A stretch of 64,000 nucleotides of DNA from Thermoanaerobaculales bacterium (GTDB taxonomy: Bacteria > Acidobacteriota > Thermoanaerobaculia > Thermoanaerobaculales > Sulfomarinibacteraceae): positions 1 to 64,000 of the forward strand of contig JARFRM010000284.1 of NCBI GenBank assembly GCA_029287235.1, given 5' to 3'. A model generated the notes under the pieces. It worked only from the letters and a program-made list of their open reading frames with translations, had not been told where the DNA came from and did no database searches. Shown here in pieces: positions 54,705-63,979 of the stretch (position 1 is its first letter; each line of letters opens with the position of its first letter). The position numbers were made by a program, and so were the translations under genes.

Positions 54705-57105
54705 GTTTCTCGAGCTCCGCCTTGAGCTTTCGCCGCTTCCAGTGCAGAACGAGCCCCCACAGGAACAGCACCGGCGCCGCGGCGATGGCGCCGATGGCGG
54801 CGAAGCCCGCCCGGTTGGCGAGCTGACGCATGGAGTTGTCGCCGAAGGGCGCATCGCTCACCTGATAGGTCCAGGTCGAGGAGGGACCGGTTAGACCCTG
54901 GCCCCGCCAATCGACCCCGTCAGGGGTCACCTCGAGGGCGTTGAAAAAGGATGAGATTTCGTCGTCGATGGCGTTCTGGAGATCCTCGAAGGCCACACCC
55001 GCCTCCTTGCAGAACTCCGCCGCAGGGTCCTTGCCGACATAGCCGACCACGTGGATCCCGTCTCGGATTCGAGCCAACTCGGCGAGATGATCGCTCCAAC
55101 AGCGATCCATGACCACCAGGGTGAGACGTCGTTCGATCTCCTCGAGAAAATCGGGCCCGACCTTCATCGAGAGTTCATCCCACTTTTCCGGGCAACAGGA
55201 GCGAAGCAGATCCGGTCGCTCATCACCGAGCAGGATCCGCTGCCGACGATCCTGGAAGAAGAACCGCTGGGATTCGATCACCGCCGAGAACTCCCACAGG
55301 CGGCGACGAACATCCAGGTTTTCGCCCTCGATGATCCGCTGGGCGCGGTCGATCTCGTGGGCGAGCACCGGAGAATCGACGACCGCATCCTGCCGGTCGG
55401 GAAGCACCCGAGCGCTGATCAGCTTCTCAACCCCGTAACGTCGGATCAGCGGATCCTCCAGGCTGACGTAGAAACGCGACGAGCCCGGGTCCCCCTGGCG
55501 ACCCGCACGGCCGCGCAGCTGCCGATCGATCCGAAGGCTCTCGTGACGGTTTGTCCCGATCACATAGAGACCCCCGAGCTCGACGACACGATCCCGCTCA
55601 CTCTCGTCGGCACCGCCGAGCTTGATATCGGTTCCGCGGCCGGCCATGTTCGTGGAGATCGTCACCGCGCCGGGGGCTCCGGCTTCGGCAATGATGCCGG
55701 CCTCGAATTCGTCGTTCTTGGCATTGAGCACTCTGCACGGAACCCCCGACCGCACGAGCGCGTCGGAGAGCTCCTCGGACTCGGCGACGCTGGCCGTACC
55801 GACCAGGATCGGCCGCCCGGTTGCCTGGACCCGGGTGATCTCATCCATCAACGCACGGTGTTTCGCCTCGAGGTGAGTGAAATTCAGGTCCTGGTGATCG
55901 ACTCGAATGCAAGATCGGTGCGGCGGGATCACCACCACTTGAAGATCGTAGAAATCGCGAAGCTCATCGGCCGACGAGCTGGCGGTGGCGGTCATGCCGC
56001 ACAGTTTCGGGTAGGTCCTGAGGAAGTGGTGCATGGTGACGGAACCGAGAATCCGTCCTTCGTCCTGTAGACAAAGTTGTTCCTTGGCCTCGATGGCCGC
56101 CTGGAGTCCGTCGGGCCACTGGCGGTTATCGGCGACTCGGCCCGTGAAGTCGTCGACCAACTCGATCCGATCTCGACGGACGATGTAATCGCGGTCGCGC
56201 TCGAGGAGGTGAAGTGCATGGAGTGCGTTGCGCAGATCGGCGAGGAGCTCCAGATTTTCCGGCTCGTAGAGGTTTCCGCAGCCGAGGATGGCCTCCACCC
56301 GCGCCGAACCGGCTTCGGTGAGGAAGATGTTGTGTCCGTACTCGTCGGTGTCGAAGTCCACTTCCGGTTCGAGTTGACGGGCTATCACGGCGGTTCGCTC
56401 GGCGCGGTTGACGTGTCCCTCGACCGCACCGGCGATCACGAGAGGAATCCGGGCCTCGTCGATCAGAATGGAATCCGCCTCGTCCACCAAAGCGAATGAC
56501 GCATGGCGCCGCAACAGTCGGTCCGGCTCGAGCGCGAGAAAACCGCGGAGGAAATCAAACCCTGCTTCTTTGGCGGTGAGGTAGGTGATGTCGCAGTCGT
56601 AGGCGCGCTGCCGATCTTCCGGGGTCGATGTCTCCTGGACGACACCCACCGACAGACCGAAGGTCCGGTAGATGGGCCCCATCCAGGCGGCGTCGCGCCT
56701 GGCGAGATAATCGTTGAAGGTGAGCACGTGCGCCCCTCCGCCGCCGAGAGCCGCGAGGGTCACCGGCGCCACCGCGGCAAGGGTCTTGCCCTCACCGGTC
56801 GCCATTTCGACCACCGAACCCTCCGCCAACGCGAGACCGGCCGCGAGCTGTTCCTCAAAGGGGCGCAGACCGATGCTCCGGTGGGCCACCTCACGGACCA
56901 TGGCGAAGGTCTCGAGGAGCAGGCCCTCCGGATCGGATCCACTCCGAGCTCGCCCGTGAAGACCACCCGCAATCTCCTCAAGGGCATCGTCGCCGAGGTC
57001 CCGCCACGTCTGCTCCATCGCTTGGATTCGGCTCAGATGCTCCGCGTACCCGGCAACGCCGTACTCCACCGTGTCACCGAGCCACAGACGGACGCGGCGA
57101 GTCAA
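54694..57105 (-). CDS. Accessory SecA-type translocase ATPase with C-terminal transmembrane helix
   Basis: ATGEGKTLAAVAPVTLAAL, VDEADSILIDEARIPLVIAG, NMAGRGTDIKLG, RQLRGRAGRQGDPGSSRFYVSLEDPL; C-terminus AIGAIAAAPVLFLWGLVLHWKRRKLKAELEKREE. Confidence 0.92.
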   Translation of the reverse strand: MTRRVRLWLGDTVEYGVAGYAEHLSRIQAMEQTWRDLGDDALEEIAGGLHGRARSGSDPEGLLLETFAMVREVAHRSIGLRPFEEQLAAGLALAEGSVVEMATGEGKTLAAVAPVTLAALGGGGAHVLTFNDYLARRDAAWMGPIYRTFGLSVGVVQETSTPEDRQRAYDCDITYLTAKEAGFDFLRGFLALEPDRLLRRHASFALVDEADSILIDEARIPLVIAGAVEGHVNRAERTAVIARQLEPEVDFDTDEYGHNIFLTEAGSARVEAILGCGNLYEPENLELLADLRNALHALHLLERDRDYIVRRDRIELVDDFTGRVADNRQWPDGLQAAIEAKEQLCLQDEGRILGSVTMHHFLRTYPKLCGMTATASSSADELRDFYDLQVVVIPPHRSCIRVDHQDLNFTHLEAKHRALMDEITRVQATGRPILVGTASVAESEELSDALVRSGVPCRVLNAKNDEFEAGIIAEAGAPGAVTISTNMAGRGTDIKLGGADESERDRVVELGGLYVIGTNRHESLRIDRQLRGRAGRQGDPGSSRFYVSLEDPLIRRYGVEKLISARVLPDRQDAVVDSPVLAHEIDRAQRIIEGENLDVRRRLWEFSAVIESQRFFFQDRRQRILLGDERPDLLRSCCPEKWDELSMKVGPDFLEEIERRLTLVVMDRCWSDHLAELARIRDGIHVVGYVGKDPAAEFCKEAGVAFEDLQNAIDDEISSFFNALEVTPDGVDWRGQGLTGPSSTWTYQVSDAPFGDNSMRQLANRAGFAAIGAIAAAPVLFLWGLVLHWKRRKLKAELEKREE

Positions 57106-57397
57106 ACTGTCCGGAATTGCCCGAATCGCGCACCTCCCAGGCTGTTCAACACGATCTACGACCGCGTCGGTTCTTTTGTTCGGTCTTCTTCATCAACTCG
57201 GCGGCGCCTCAACGCATCATACTGGGACATCGATGCCCCCCCAGTCATTGATTCTTCCAGGGCTCGTCCCAAATCGGCACGAACCGTCGCTGAACAACTT
57301 CTGATCATCCGGCCCGAATCCGGCACGGATCGTGCTATCGATCAGCATGAGTGACGAAAGAGCGGCCCGTTGGATGCGCGGCGAAGGGAGACTGATC

Positions 57398-57775
57398 ATG
57401 AGCGACGGAACACAGGGCGACACGGATCGGCGTCCAGACTGGTTTGCCGACTTTGAAGACAAGCTGGTCGATCTCATCCGAACGGCTCCCGGTTCCCAGA
57501 CCCAGGATCTCGGCGCCTGCCTGACCGTGCTCATCCCGCGTGGAGGTGGCGCCGACAACGCCATTTTCGGCGGGCTCGTCACCGCCAAGGACGAACATCC
57601 GAATCAGATGCAGGAAGAGCTGTTGACGGCGGTGGTCTGGGCGCTGCTAGCCGACGGAGTCTCTCCGGATGTGCTGCGCGCGACCTTCGAGCACTCCATG
57701 ATCACCGCTGAGCCCGTGACCACCGATCTCGATGTCCTGCTGACGGATGAATTCACGGACGACATCGTCAACTAG
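57398..57775 (+). CDS. Hypothetical acidic protein
   Basis: ORF MSDGTQGDTDRRPDWFADFEDKLVDLIRTAPG...; protein-like composition. Confidence 0.55.
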   Translation: MSDGTQGDTDRRPDWFADFEDKLVDLIRTAPGSQTQDLGACLTVLIPRGGGADNAIFGGLVTAKDEHPNQMQEELLTAVVWALLADGVSPDVLRATFEHSMITAEPVTTDLDVLLTDEFTDDIVN

Positions 57776-57796
57776 GGGATCCCAAGCTTCAGGTCT

Positions 57797-57831
57797 CAAT
57801 CAACAATCCACAATTCATCATTCATGATTTC
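57797..57831. repeat. 7-bp array CAATCAA CAATCCA CAATTCA TCATTCA TGATTTC spanning the downstream gene stop codon
   Basis: Direct reading. Confidence 0.75.
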
Positions 57832-59330
57832 TCGAGCCTCATCGTCGCTCCGAGCCACCGGTCTCGGATTTCGTCGGGAATCTCGAGGTCCTCTCGCGTC
57901 ACCGCGAGGAGAGCCGGATAGAGCCACTCATCACCGAAGGCCACAGCTGCCGCAGCGGCCCTGACCTCGGGTCTCTCCCGTCCAACGAGCGTGTGCAACC
58001 TTCGTTTCCGAGCCGAACCCGATCCCGCACACAACGCCAGCCTGACACCGGCGACGGAGGCGATCTCCACCAGACGACCCTCCCGGGCGGTCAGCTCGTG
58101 AGGGCGAAGAGGCCCCGGGCTCCAGAGACTCCGCACAGCACCCCACCCTCGGCGAAGGCCGTCGACGATCCTCGGCCAGAAATCCAGCGGGCGCCCCCGG
58201 CTGCCGACGTTCTCGATCCGGATTCCGAGGAGCTCCGACAACAAGCTCCGCTCCTCGGTGGTGACTTCGACAACCATGGAGTGACCCGCATCGCCCGATC
58301 CGGGCTCGGTGGCGACCACCACGCCGCCTCGCTTCGCCGCCCACCGCACCAACGAGGACGGGGACTCCATCCGCCTCGTCGCTCCCTTCCTCGTCTGGAC
58401 GACGGGCGAGGCCATAATCTGATCACGGCGAAGCCCGAGGACCGCTGATCGCAGAAGCAGCGCACTCAGCCGTCGGCGGACCGGCTCGTCCACCGACGGC
58501 AACCGATCGACCAGGAGCAGCAGCATCCGCACCGCCTCGTCGATGAGGGGCTCGAGGTGCGGGTTGGCAGCGGCGCGGAGCTCGTCGGCGCTCGACCCGG
58601 CAGCCGCGCCGCCGATCATCTCGACCGCGGCGGAAAACGGTGGGTAGCCCGGCACCACCGCTCTGGCCGACAGGACCCCGTGCTCGAGGAGCCACAACCG
58701 GGGCGACTCACCCGATGCCGTCACGGCGATCTCCCCCGGCAACGGATCGGCGATTCTCATGCGATAGAGGCCCTCCGGGAACCCCCGCTCGACGGGACGA
58801 CCGCAGACGACAACGGGGATCGGCACGAAGCGGAGCGCCGTTCGGAGCCAGGCCACGGCCCGGTGTGAGGCGAGCCCCCGGCAACGCCAGTTCACGACAG
58901 TCGATGGCGAGCCGGTGTCCGACTCGGTGATCTCGAGCTCGATCCGACCCCGACGGGCCTCCATCCGGCCCGACCGACCCCCGGATCGGGTCTGCAACGT
59001 GATCCGGGCGCCCGGCAGACCCGTTGCCCACAGCAGGGCCAAGAGCCCGGCCGCCTCGACACGACCGATGGCGGCCTGACGACGGACCCGAGGAACATCG
59101 GGACCAAAGACCTCCCCGAGATCCCGAAGCTCGTCGGGAGCGGCAAGGGCGCCATCACATCGGATTTCGAATCCACCCCAGGCACAGTCGATCTCTACTC
59201 CGGCCACCCCCCGGGCATTGGCGAGACGAACCAGCTCTGCCGGAACCTGCCACGGACCCTGGAGCTGGGCGCCGCACAGGGTCGCAATCTCCGCGGCGAC
59301 GTCGATGGCGAAGAGTTCGTCCGCTCTCAC
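57822..59330 (-). CDS. Conserved-looking protein, apparently a degenerate GHKL-fold paralog of the upstream gene
   Basis: GTG start overlapping upstream TGA (GTGA); PAELVRLANARGVAGVEIDCAWGGFEIRCDG aligns by eye to VRELLQNSRDAGAGRIDLSVERLGGFDRILCRDDG. Confidence 0.7.
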   Translation of the reverse strand: MRADELFAIDVAAEIATLCGAQLQGPWQVPAELVRLANARGVAGVEIDCAWGGFEIRCDGALAAPDELRDLGEVFGPDVPRVRRQAAIGRVEAAGLLALLWATGLPGARITLQTRSGGRSGRMEARRGRIELEITESDTGSPSTVVNWRCRGLASHRAVAWLRTALRFVPIPVVVCGRPVERGFPEGLYRMRIADPLPGEIAVTASGESPRLWLLEHGVLSARAVVPGYPPFSAAVEMIGGAAAGSSADELRAAANPHLEPLIDEAVRMLLLLVDRLPSVDEPVRRRLSALLLRSAVLGLRRDQIMASPVVQTRKGATRRMESPSSLVRWAAKRGGVVVATEPGSGDAGHSMVVEVTTEERSLLSELLGIRIENVGSRGRPLDFWPRIVDGLRRGWGAVRSLWSPGPLRPHELTAREGRLVEIASVAGVRLALCAGSGSARKRRLHTLVGRERPEVRAAAAAVAFGDEWLYPALLAVTREDLEIPDEIRDRWLGATMRLEKS

Positions 59331-62113
59331 GATGACCCCTGGGCCCGTTCCATGACGGCCTCCGCCGCCAGCATCGACAGCAGGAGCCGTTTCCGGCTCG
59401 GTGAAGCCTGGAGGCGCTCGATCACATGGTCGGCGAGAAGCAACATCGCGCTTGCAGGCTGGCCCGCATCGAGCCGACAGACTCGATCCCACAAAGCACT
59501 CCCTCTGTCCACAACCACAACAGGGTGACGCCCTGCCAACCGTCCGTCGAGGACGACGACCTCATCGGCGAGCCCGGATCCGATGATCACCTTCCAGATC
59601 TCACCCACTCCCGCCGCGGCCCGCTCGAGATCCTCGGTCACCGGATGCGCTTCGCTGCGACGCACGATCCCGTCCCACCGGTCGAGATCGATGGCCCCGA
59701 GAGTCGAGGCCACCGCTTCTCCCTCGGGGCGGCTGCCGTCGATGACCGGCAGACCGTTTTTCGCTGCGCGGAGCGCGAGCTTCGATGAACGGAAGCTCAC
59801 CGCCAAACGACCGCGATGGGAGAGGGATCGGGCACGGTCGAGGCTGATGGCCGAGGCACCGAGAACCGGCACCACCCTCCGAGCGAAGAGCGACGGCATC
59901 TCGCGATACGCCTCGGGCCGTGCCAACGCGCCCTGCAGAAGCCCGGCGAGATCGGGGGCGCCCTCCGGTTGAACGATGTGGACAGCCCAACGGCGCCGGA
60001 CGACCCACGCCGATCCCACCGCTACGAACGCGACGAAGACCACCGCGACGACGCCCAGCGCTCGGCCCGATACTCCGGTCCACGACCTGGTTGGCGCCCT
60101 CCTTCGGATCGAGATCTCCTCTTCGGCCACTCCGGGAGGAGCTTCGGCGTCAACGAAAGGCCGATGTGGGAGAGGACTGGCCGGGGCACCCCGGCTGGCA
60201 TCGACAGCCCGCCACCCCCCACCCTCGCCGCGGTACTCAACCCACGCATGGAGGCCGGGCATCGCCCGCCCCTGTGCCCCGACAAATCCCACGGCCATCC
60301 GGACCGGGACACCGGCTCGAGCGAGAATCGCCGCGACCAGCGCATTCTGAACATCACAGTCGCCGGCGCCGACCATCAGGCAGCGTTGGGCGAATGAAGG
60401 CTCCTGTCGGGCGGCTGCCCGGTGGCGGTCGACGGTCCGCTCGGAGGTGTCGTAGACGACCTGACGCTGAACCCAGTCCCTCGCCACACGTGCCGCCTCG
60501 TCGGTTTCGAGGGGCCGCAGCTGAAGAGCAAAGTCATCCGCCGTCTTCGGCAGGATGGGCCAGGATCCCGCGAGGATGGGCTGACTCTCGAATCCCTGCC
60601 CCGTGCGGTACCGGACGCTCCCGCTGATGATCCCCTCGATGACAAGGAGCGGACCACCATCCGGGGCGGCCCACAAAACTCCTTCGCCCCCCTCCAAACG
60701 CAAGCTCGCGGGATCGAGAAGCTGGCCCGTCGGCACCGGTAATCGGACCCCACCGGACATCCCATCGAGGTCGAGCGCGATCTCGAGGCATGATGCACTG
60801 CAGGTTGCGCCGAGATACGGCCGCCGGCCGGAACTCGGCGCCGCCGGTACGACCCGGCCGTCGTCGGCCAGGGCGATGATACGAAAGACCGACAGGAGGG
60901 GTTCGACGTGGGACGGTAGATAGCGGAGAGGAATTTCCGCCGACAGCGCCTCCAGGCGATCGGCCGCCGGGCCAAGGTAGCGGTCGGCCGCTTCGGCCTC
61001 GAGGACGGCGTCCGGGCGGCGAACACTCTGGGCCAAGGCGTCCGTTCCCAGGGCGCCGGGTCCGATCTTTCGGTCCGGCCCCTTTTCGGCCAACCACCAA
61101 GCGCCGACAGCCAGAATCGCCGCCACCACCAGCCCGACTGCGAGCCTTCTGGCCCACCTGGCCGGCAGCAGCTCGAGGCAGCGCAAACCGGCACGACGAA
61201 ACGACCCCAACCCCGATCCCTGATCAAGTTGGTCACGAACCAGGCGTCGCACACCCCTGCGACCGATGGCCACCAGCTTCCGCAGCTCCCGGTCGGTCCG
61301 TGCGTCGCCACGCGCCATGAGCACATGGAGGCGCCGACTGTCGACAATCACCCTCGGGACCAGCCCCTCGGGAGTGCTCGAACTCCGCCGCCGCCGCCGT
61401 CGATCCGGCTGGGTCAGGAGCTCGTCGAGGGTGGCGGTGGTGCGAACCCTGAGACCGTGCGCCAGAAGATCCACGCGCGGCCGGTCCGTCAGGGCTACGG
61501 CTCCACGGAGACCCGATCCTGCAAAGCCCAGACTCGGCGGTTCAAGCTCGATCTCGGACGTCGCCCGGCGCGAGTTGACCCAGACTTCGAGAATCTCACC
61601 GTCTTCCCCGCGGAGATGGCGGGCATCACGTTGTACCGCATCCCACACCGCAGCCACCGGGTCATCACCCCGGGCGGTTCGGGTGAGCTCGATTTCGGTA
61701 CCCCCGCCGAGGGAAGATTCACCGCGTTCGATCTCCTCGAGGTCACCGCTCATCCTGAGCTGCCAGCCCGGCCCCTGTCCCGGCTTTGAACGCACGGTCA
61801 CCTCGTCGGGTTCGAAACGGAGAACGGCCCAGAAGCCGATCCCGAATCGTCCCGCCGTGTCGCTCCGCCCGCTCTTGGACGAGGCATAGAGGGTGAAGAG
61901 GTATCGACGGGCGTGATCAAAGGTCATTCCACAGCCGTCGTCGCGACAAAGGATGCGATCAAACCCACCGAGTCGTTCGACCGAGAGATCGATGCGACCG
62001 GCACCGGCATCGCGCGAGTTCTGGAGCAGCTCCCGCACGAAGACCCAGGCATCGCCTCCATAGCGACGCGCCTCATGAAAGGCCCGTCGACGAAACTCAC
62101 CCGCATTGGTCAC
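59327..62113 (-). CDS. GHKL (HSP90-like) ATPase - TM - transglutaminase-like - TM - C-terminal domain fusion
   Basis: N-box ELLQNSRDAG, G1 CRDDGCGM, G2 AGRFGIGFWA; TGase GDCDVQNALVAAILARAGVPVRMAVGF, LHAWVEY, WRAVDAS; TMs LAVGLVVAAILAVGAWWLA and LGVVAVVFVAFVAVGSAWVV. Confidence 0.85.
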   Translation of the reverse strand: MTNAGEFRRRAFHEARRYGGDAWVFVRELLQNSRDAGAGRIDLSVERLGGFDRILCRDDGCGMTFDHARRYLFTLYASSKSGRSDTAGRFGIGFWAVLRFEPDEVTVRSKPGQGPGWQLRMSGDLEEIERGESSLGGGTEIELTRTARGDDPVAAVWDAVQRDARHLRGEDGEILEVWVNSRRATSEIELEPPSLGFAGSGLRGAVALTDRPRVDLLAHGLRVRTTATLDELLTQPDRRRRRRSSSTPEGLVPRVIVDSRRLHVLMARGDARTDRELRKLVAIGRRGVRRLVRDQLDQGSGLGSFRRAGLRCLELLPARWARRLAVGLVVAAILAVGAWWLAEKGPDRKIGPGALGTDALAQSVRRPDAVLEAEAADRYLGPAADRLEALSAEIPLRYLPSHVEPLLSVFRIIALADDGRVVPAAPSSGRRPYLGATCSASCLEIALDLDGMSGGVRLPVPTGQLLDPASLRLEGGEGVLWAAPDGGPLLVIEGIISGSVRYRTGQGFESQPILAGSWPILPKTADDFALQLRPLETDEAARVARDWVQRQVVYDTSERTVDRHRAAARQEPSFAQRCLMVGAGDCDVQNALVAAILARAGVPVRMAVGFVGAQGRAMPGLHAWVEYRGEGGGWRAVDASRGAPASPLPHRPFVDAEAPPGVAEEEISIRRRAPTRSWTGVSGRALGVVAVVFVAFVAVGSAWVVRRRWAVHIVQPEGAPDLAGLLQGALARPEAYREMPSLFARRVVPVLGASAISLDRARSLSHRGRLAVSFRSSKLALRAAKNGLPVIDGSRPEGEAVASTLGAIDLDRWDGIVRRSEAHPVTEDLERAAAGVGEIWKVIIGSGLADEVVVLDGRLAGRHPVVVVDRGSALWDRVCRLDAGQPASAMLLLADHVIERLQASPSRKRLLLSMLAAEAVMERAQGSS

Positions 62114-62155
62114 GGGAACAGTCTATAGGGGGATCTACGGAGCGGTCTGTGCGGG

Positions 62156-62359
62156 CTAGTAGATCGGGTCGGCCTCCAGCCAGTACATGTTCTTGGCCGG
62201 TTCGAGATTCTGGTTGGTCTCCTCATTCCACGAGGAGGTCTGTTGACCGCAGCCCGTACAGGCGTGCTCCTCGCCCAACATGGTCGCATCGGTGCGCTCC
62301 GAGGACCAGTCGGAGATGGCACCACAATAGGTGCAGCGGATCGGATCAGGTCGTTGCAT
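62156..62359 (-). CDS. Small zinc-ribbon protein
   Basis: MQRPDPIRCTYCGAISDWSS...HACTGCGQQT: paired CxxC motifs. Confidence 0.65.
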   Translation of the reverse strand: MQRPDPIRCTYCGAISDWSSERTDATMLGEEHACTGCGQQTSSWNEETNQNLEPAKNMYWLEADPIY

Positions 62360-62477
62360 GGTACGTATCCTCCACGAGTACGAACGGCACGCTACTCCAC
62401 TTGAGCAGATGAAGGAAAGGCGCGTTGCGGCACAGCATGCCGCAACGCGCCGTGAATGAATGCTCATTCACGTAAGA

Positions 62478-62519
62478 GCTATTAGCTATCAGCAATTAGC
62501 CGTTAGCTGTTAGCTCTTA
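62478..62519. repeat. 7-bp array (GCTATTA-type, six units)
   Basis: GCTATTA GCTATCA GCAATTA GCCGTTA GCTGTTA GCTCTTA. Confidence 0.85.
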
Positions 62520-62704
62520 GCTCCATCGCAGTTTCGTCTCAATTTCATCTCGGTTCCATCGCAGGAGAAACCGCAGGTGACGTCGCAACCATCGCAGGGG
62601 TGGAAGGTGCCGCGCTCGGTTCGCCACCGGAATGGGAGAGATTCCAGAATCCGTGGAGCTGTCGGCGGAGCCGGCAGCGGTGGGTCGGCTTAGAACGCCA
62701 ATCG

Positions 62705-63979
62705 CTACAGGAGCGCTTCGTCGGAGTCGGGGTCTTTCGATACGACCGTGCGGAAGAGCGCTTTGACGATGTCGATGTTGTTCGACAACAGATCGAAGAA
62801 GTCCTCGGCCTCGATTGTCAGCAGCCGGGTCTCGGTCTCGGCCACGGCATCGCCCGACCGTGGCCTCCCGCTCAGGATGTCCAACACCCCGAATCGCCCG
62901 CTCGATCCGACGACCGTTCCACTATCGCCGCCGCTCCCGAGGCGAATCCGGCCTTCGACAACACAGTAGAGCGCATCGGGGGCATCGCCCTTTCGGAAGA
63001 CTTCCTCGCCCCTGGCGAATCTGTTTTCAGCGGCGATGGCGGCCAACCGCAGAACCTGGTCCGCGTTGCAGTGCGCGAAGAGGTCGACGCCCTGAAGGAA
63101 GACCATCATCTCGATATGTGCCATGGGTGCCATTTGACTCGTCTCCCCTTTGCCGATCAGTCCCTTGCCCGGAGCCACCTTGCCTGCCCTCGCCATGACC
63201 CACTCTGCGGTCTGCCGCACAAGCGGCTCCTCTGCCTTCTCCACCATCTTCGCCACCAGTGGATAAAGCGAAATGACTTCCTCGGCCCAAACCGCGTGCA
63301 TGGCGGCCAACACGATCCCGCGCGCAGCGGGGTCGAGCCTGGAGTCGGTCTGAATGAGACGATCCAGGGTCGCTTCGGGCGACTCCATGAGGATCCCGAA
63401 GTAGAGTCTCGCGCGCCGAAGCTTCTCCTCTGGGGGCGAATCGTCGATCACCGAAAACACGTCGCGTCTGAGGGTTCCCGACAGACTGTTGTCGAGGTAC
63501 TCGAGGGCTCGCGCGCGGAGGTTCGGCTGCCGGCTCATGAGGCTGCGCCGAGCCGCCCGCACATCTTCCGGCCGCTCAACGAGTTCGAGCAGACCGAAAA
63601 TGTTGCTGACCAGCGTTTGCATCCGTTGTGCGAGGAGCTGCTGCGGCAGCGTCGGCACCCTGTCGGACTTCTGCCACACCGCAAACGGCCCCTCGAGTTG
63701 GGCTTCATGCAGAGAGGAGATCGCCCACAGATCCGCCAGACACCGCAGATATCGAGATGCCTCGGCCTGAACCTGCGCCCGAACCGCGCGATCGGAGAAC
63801 CGGGTTGCCCGATGGCGGCCTCGCATATAACACAGGGCCTCGACGATCTTGGAACGCAGAAGGGTGTCACCGGCGTCGAGACTCTCTTCGAGGGCATCGG
63901 CTGCAGACTGGACGCCGAGGAGGGCGAGGGTCTTGGGCACGGCTCGCCGAACCCAGATCTGCTCGTCGTCGGAGTTCAT
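62705..63979 (-). CDS. HEAT-repeat plus cyclic nucleotide-binding (Crp-like) domain protein, truncated at window edge
   Basis: FLQGVDLFAHCNADQVLRLAAIAAENRFARGEEVFRKGDAPDALYCVVEGRIRL; helical repeats upstream; reading frame open to the window end. Confidence 0.8.
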   Translation of the reverse strand: MNSDDEQIWVRRAVPKTLALLGVQSAADALEESLDAGDTLLRSKIVEALCYMRGRHRATRFSDRAVRAQVQAEASRYLRCLADLWAISSLHEAQLEGPFAVWQKSDRVPTLPQQLLAQRMQTLVSNIFGLLELVERPEDVRAARRSLMSRQPNLRARALEYLDNSLSGTLRRDVFSVIDDSPPEEKLRRARLYFGILMESPEATLDRLIQTDSRLDPAARGIVLAAMHAVWAEEVISLYPLVAKMVEKAEEPLVRQTAEWVMARAGKVAPGKGLIGKGETSQMAPMAHIEMMVFLQGVDLFAHCNADQVLRLAAIAAENRFARGEEVFRKGDAPDALYCVVEGRIRLGSGGDSGTVVGSSGRFGVLDILSGRPRSGDAVAETETRLLTIEAEDFFDLLSNNIDIVKALFRTVVSKDPDSDEALL

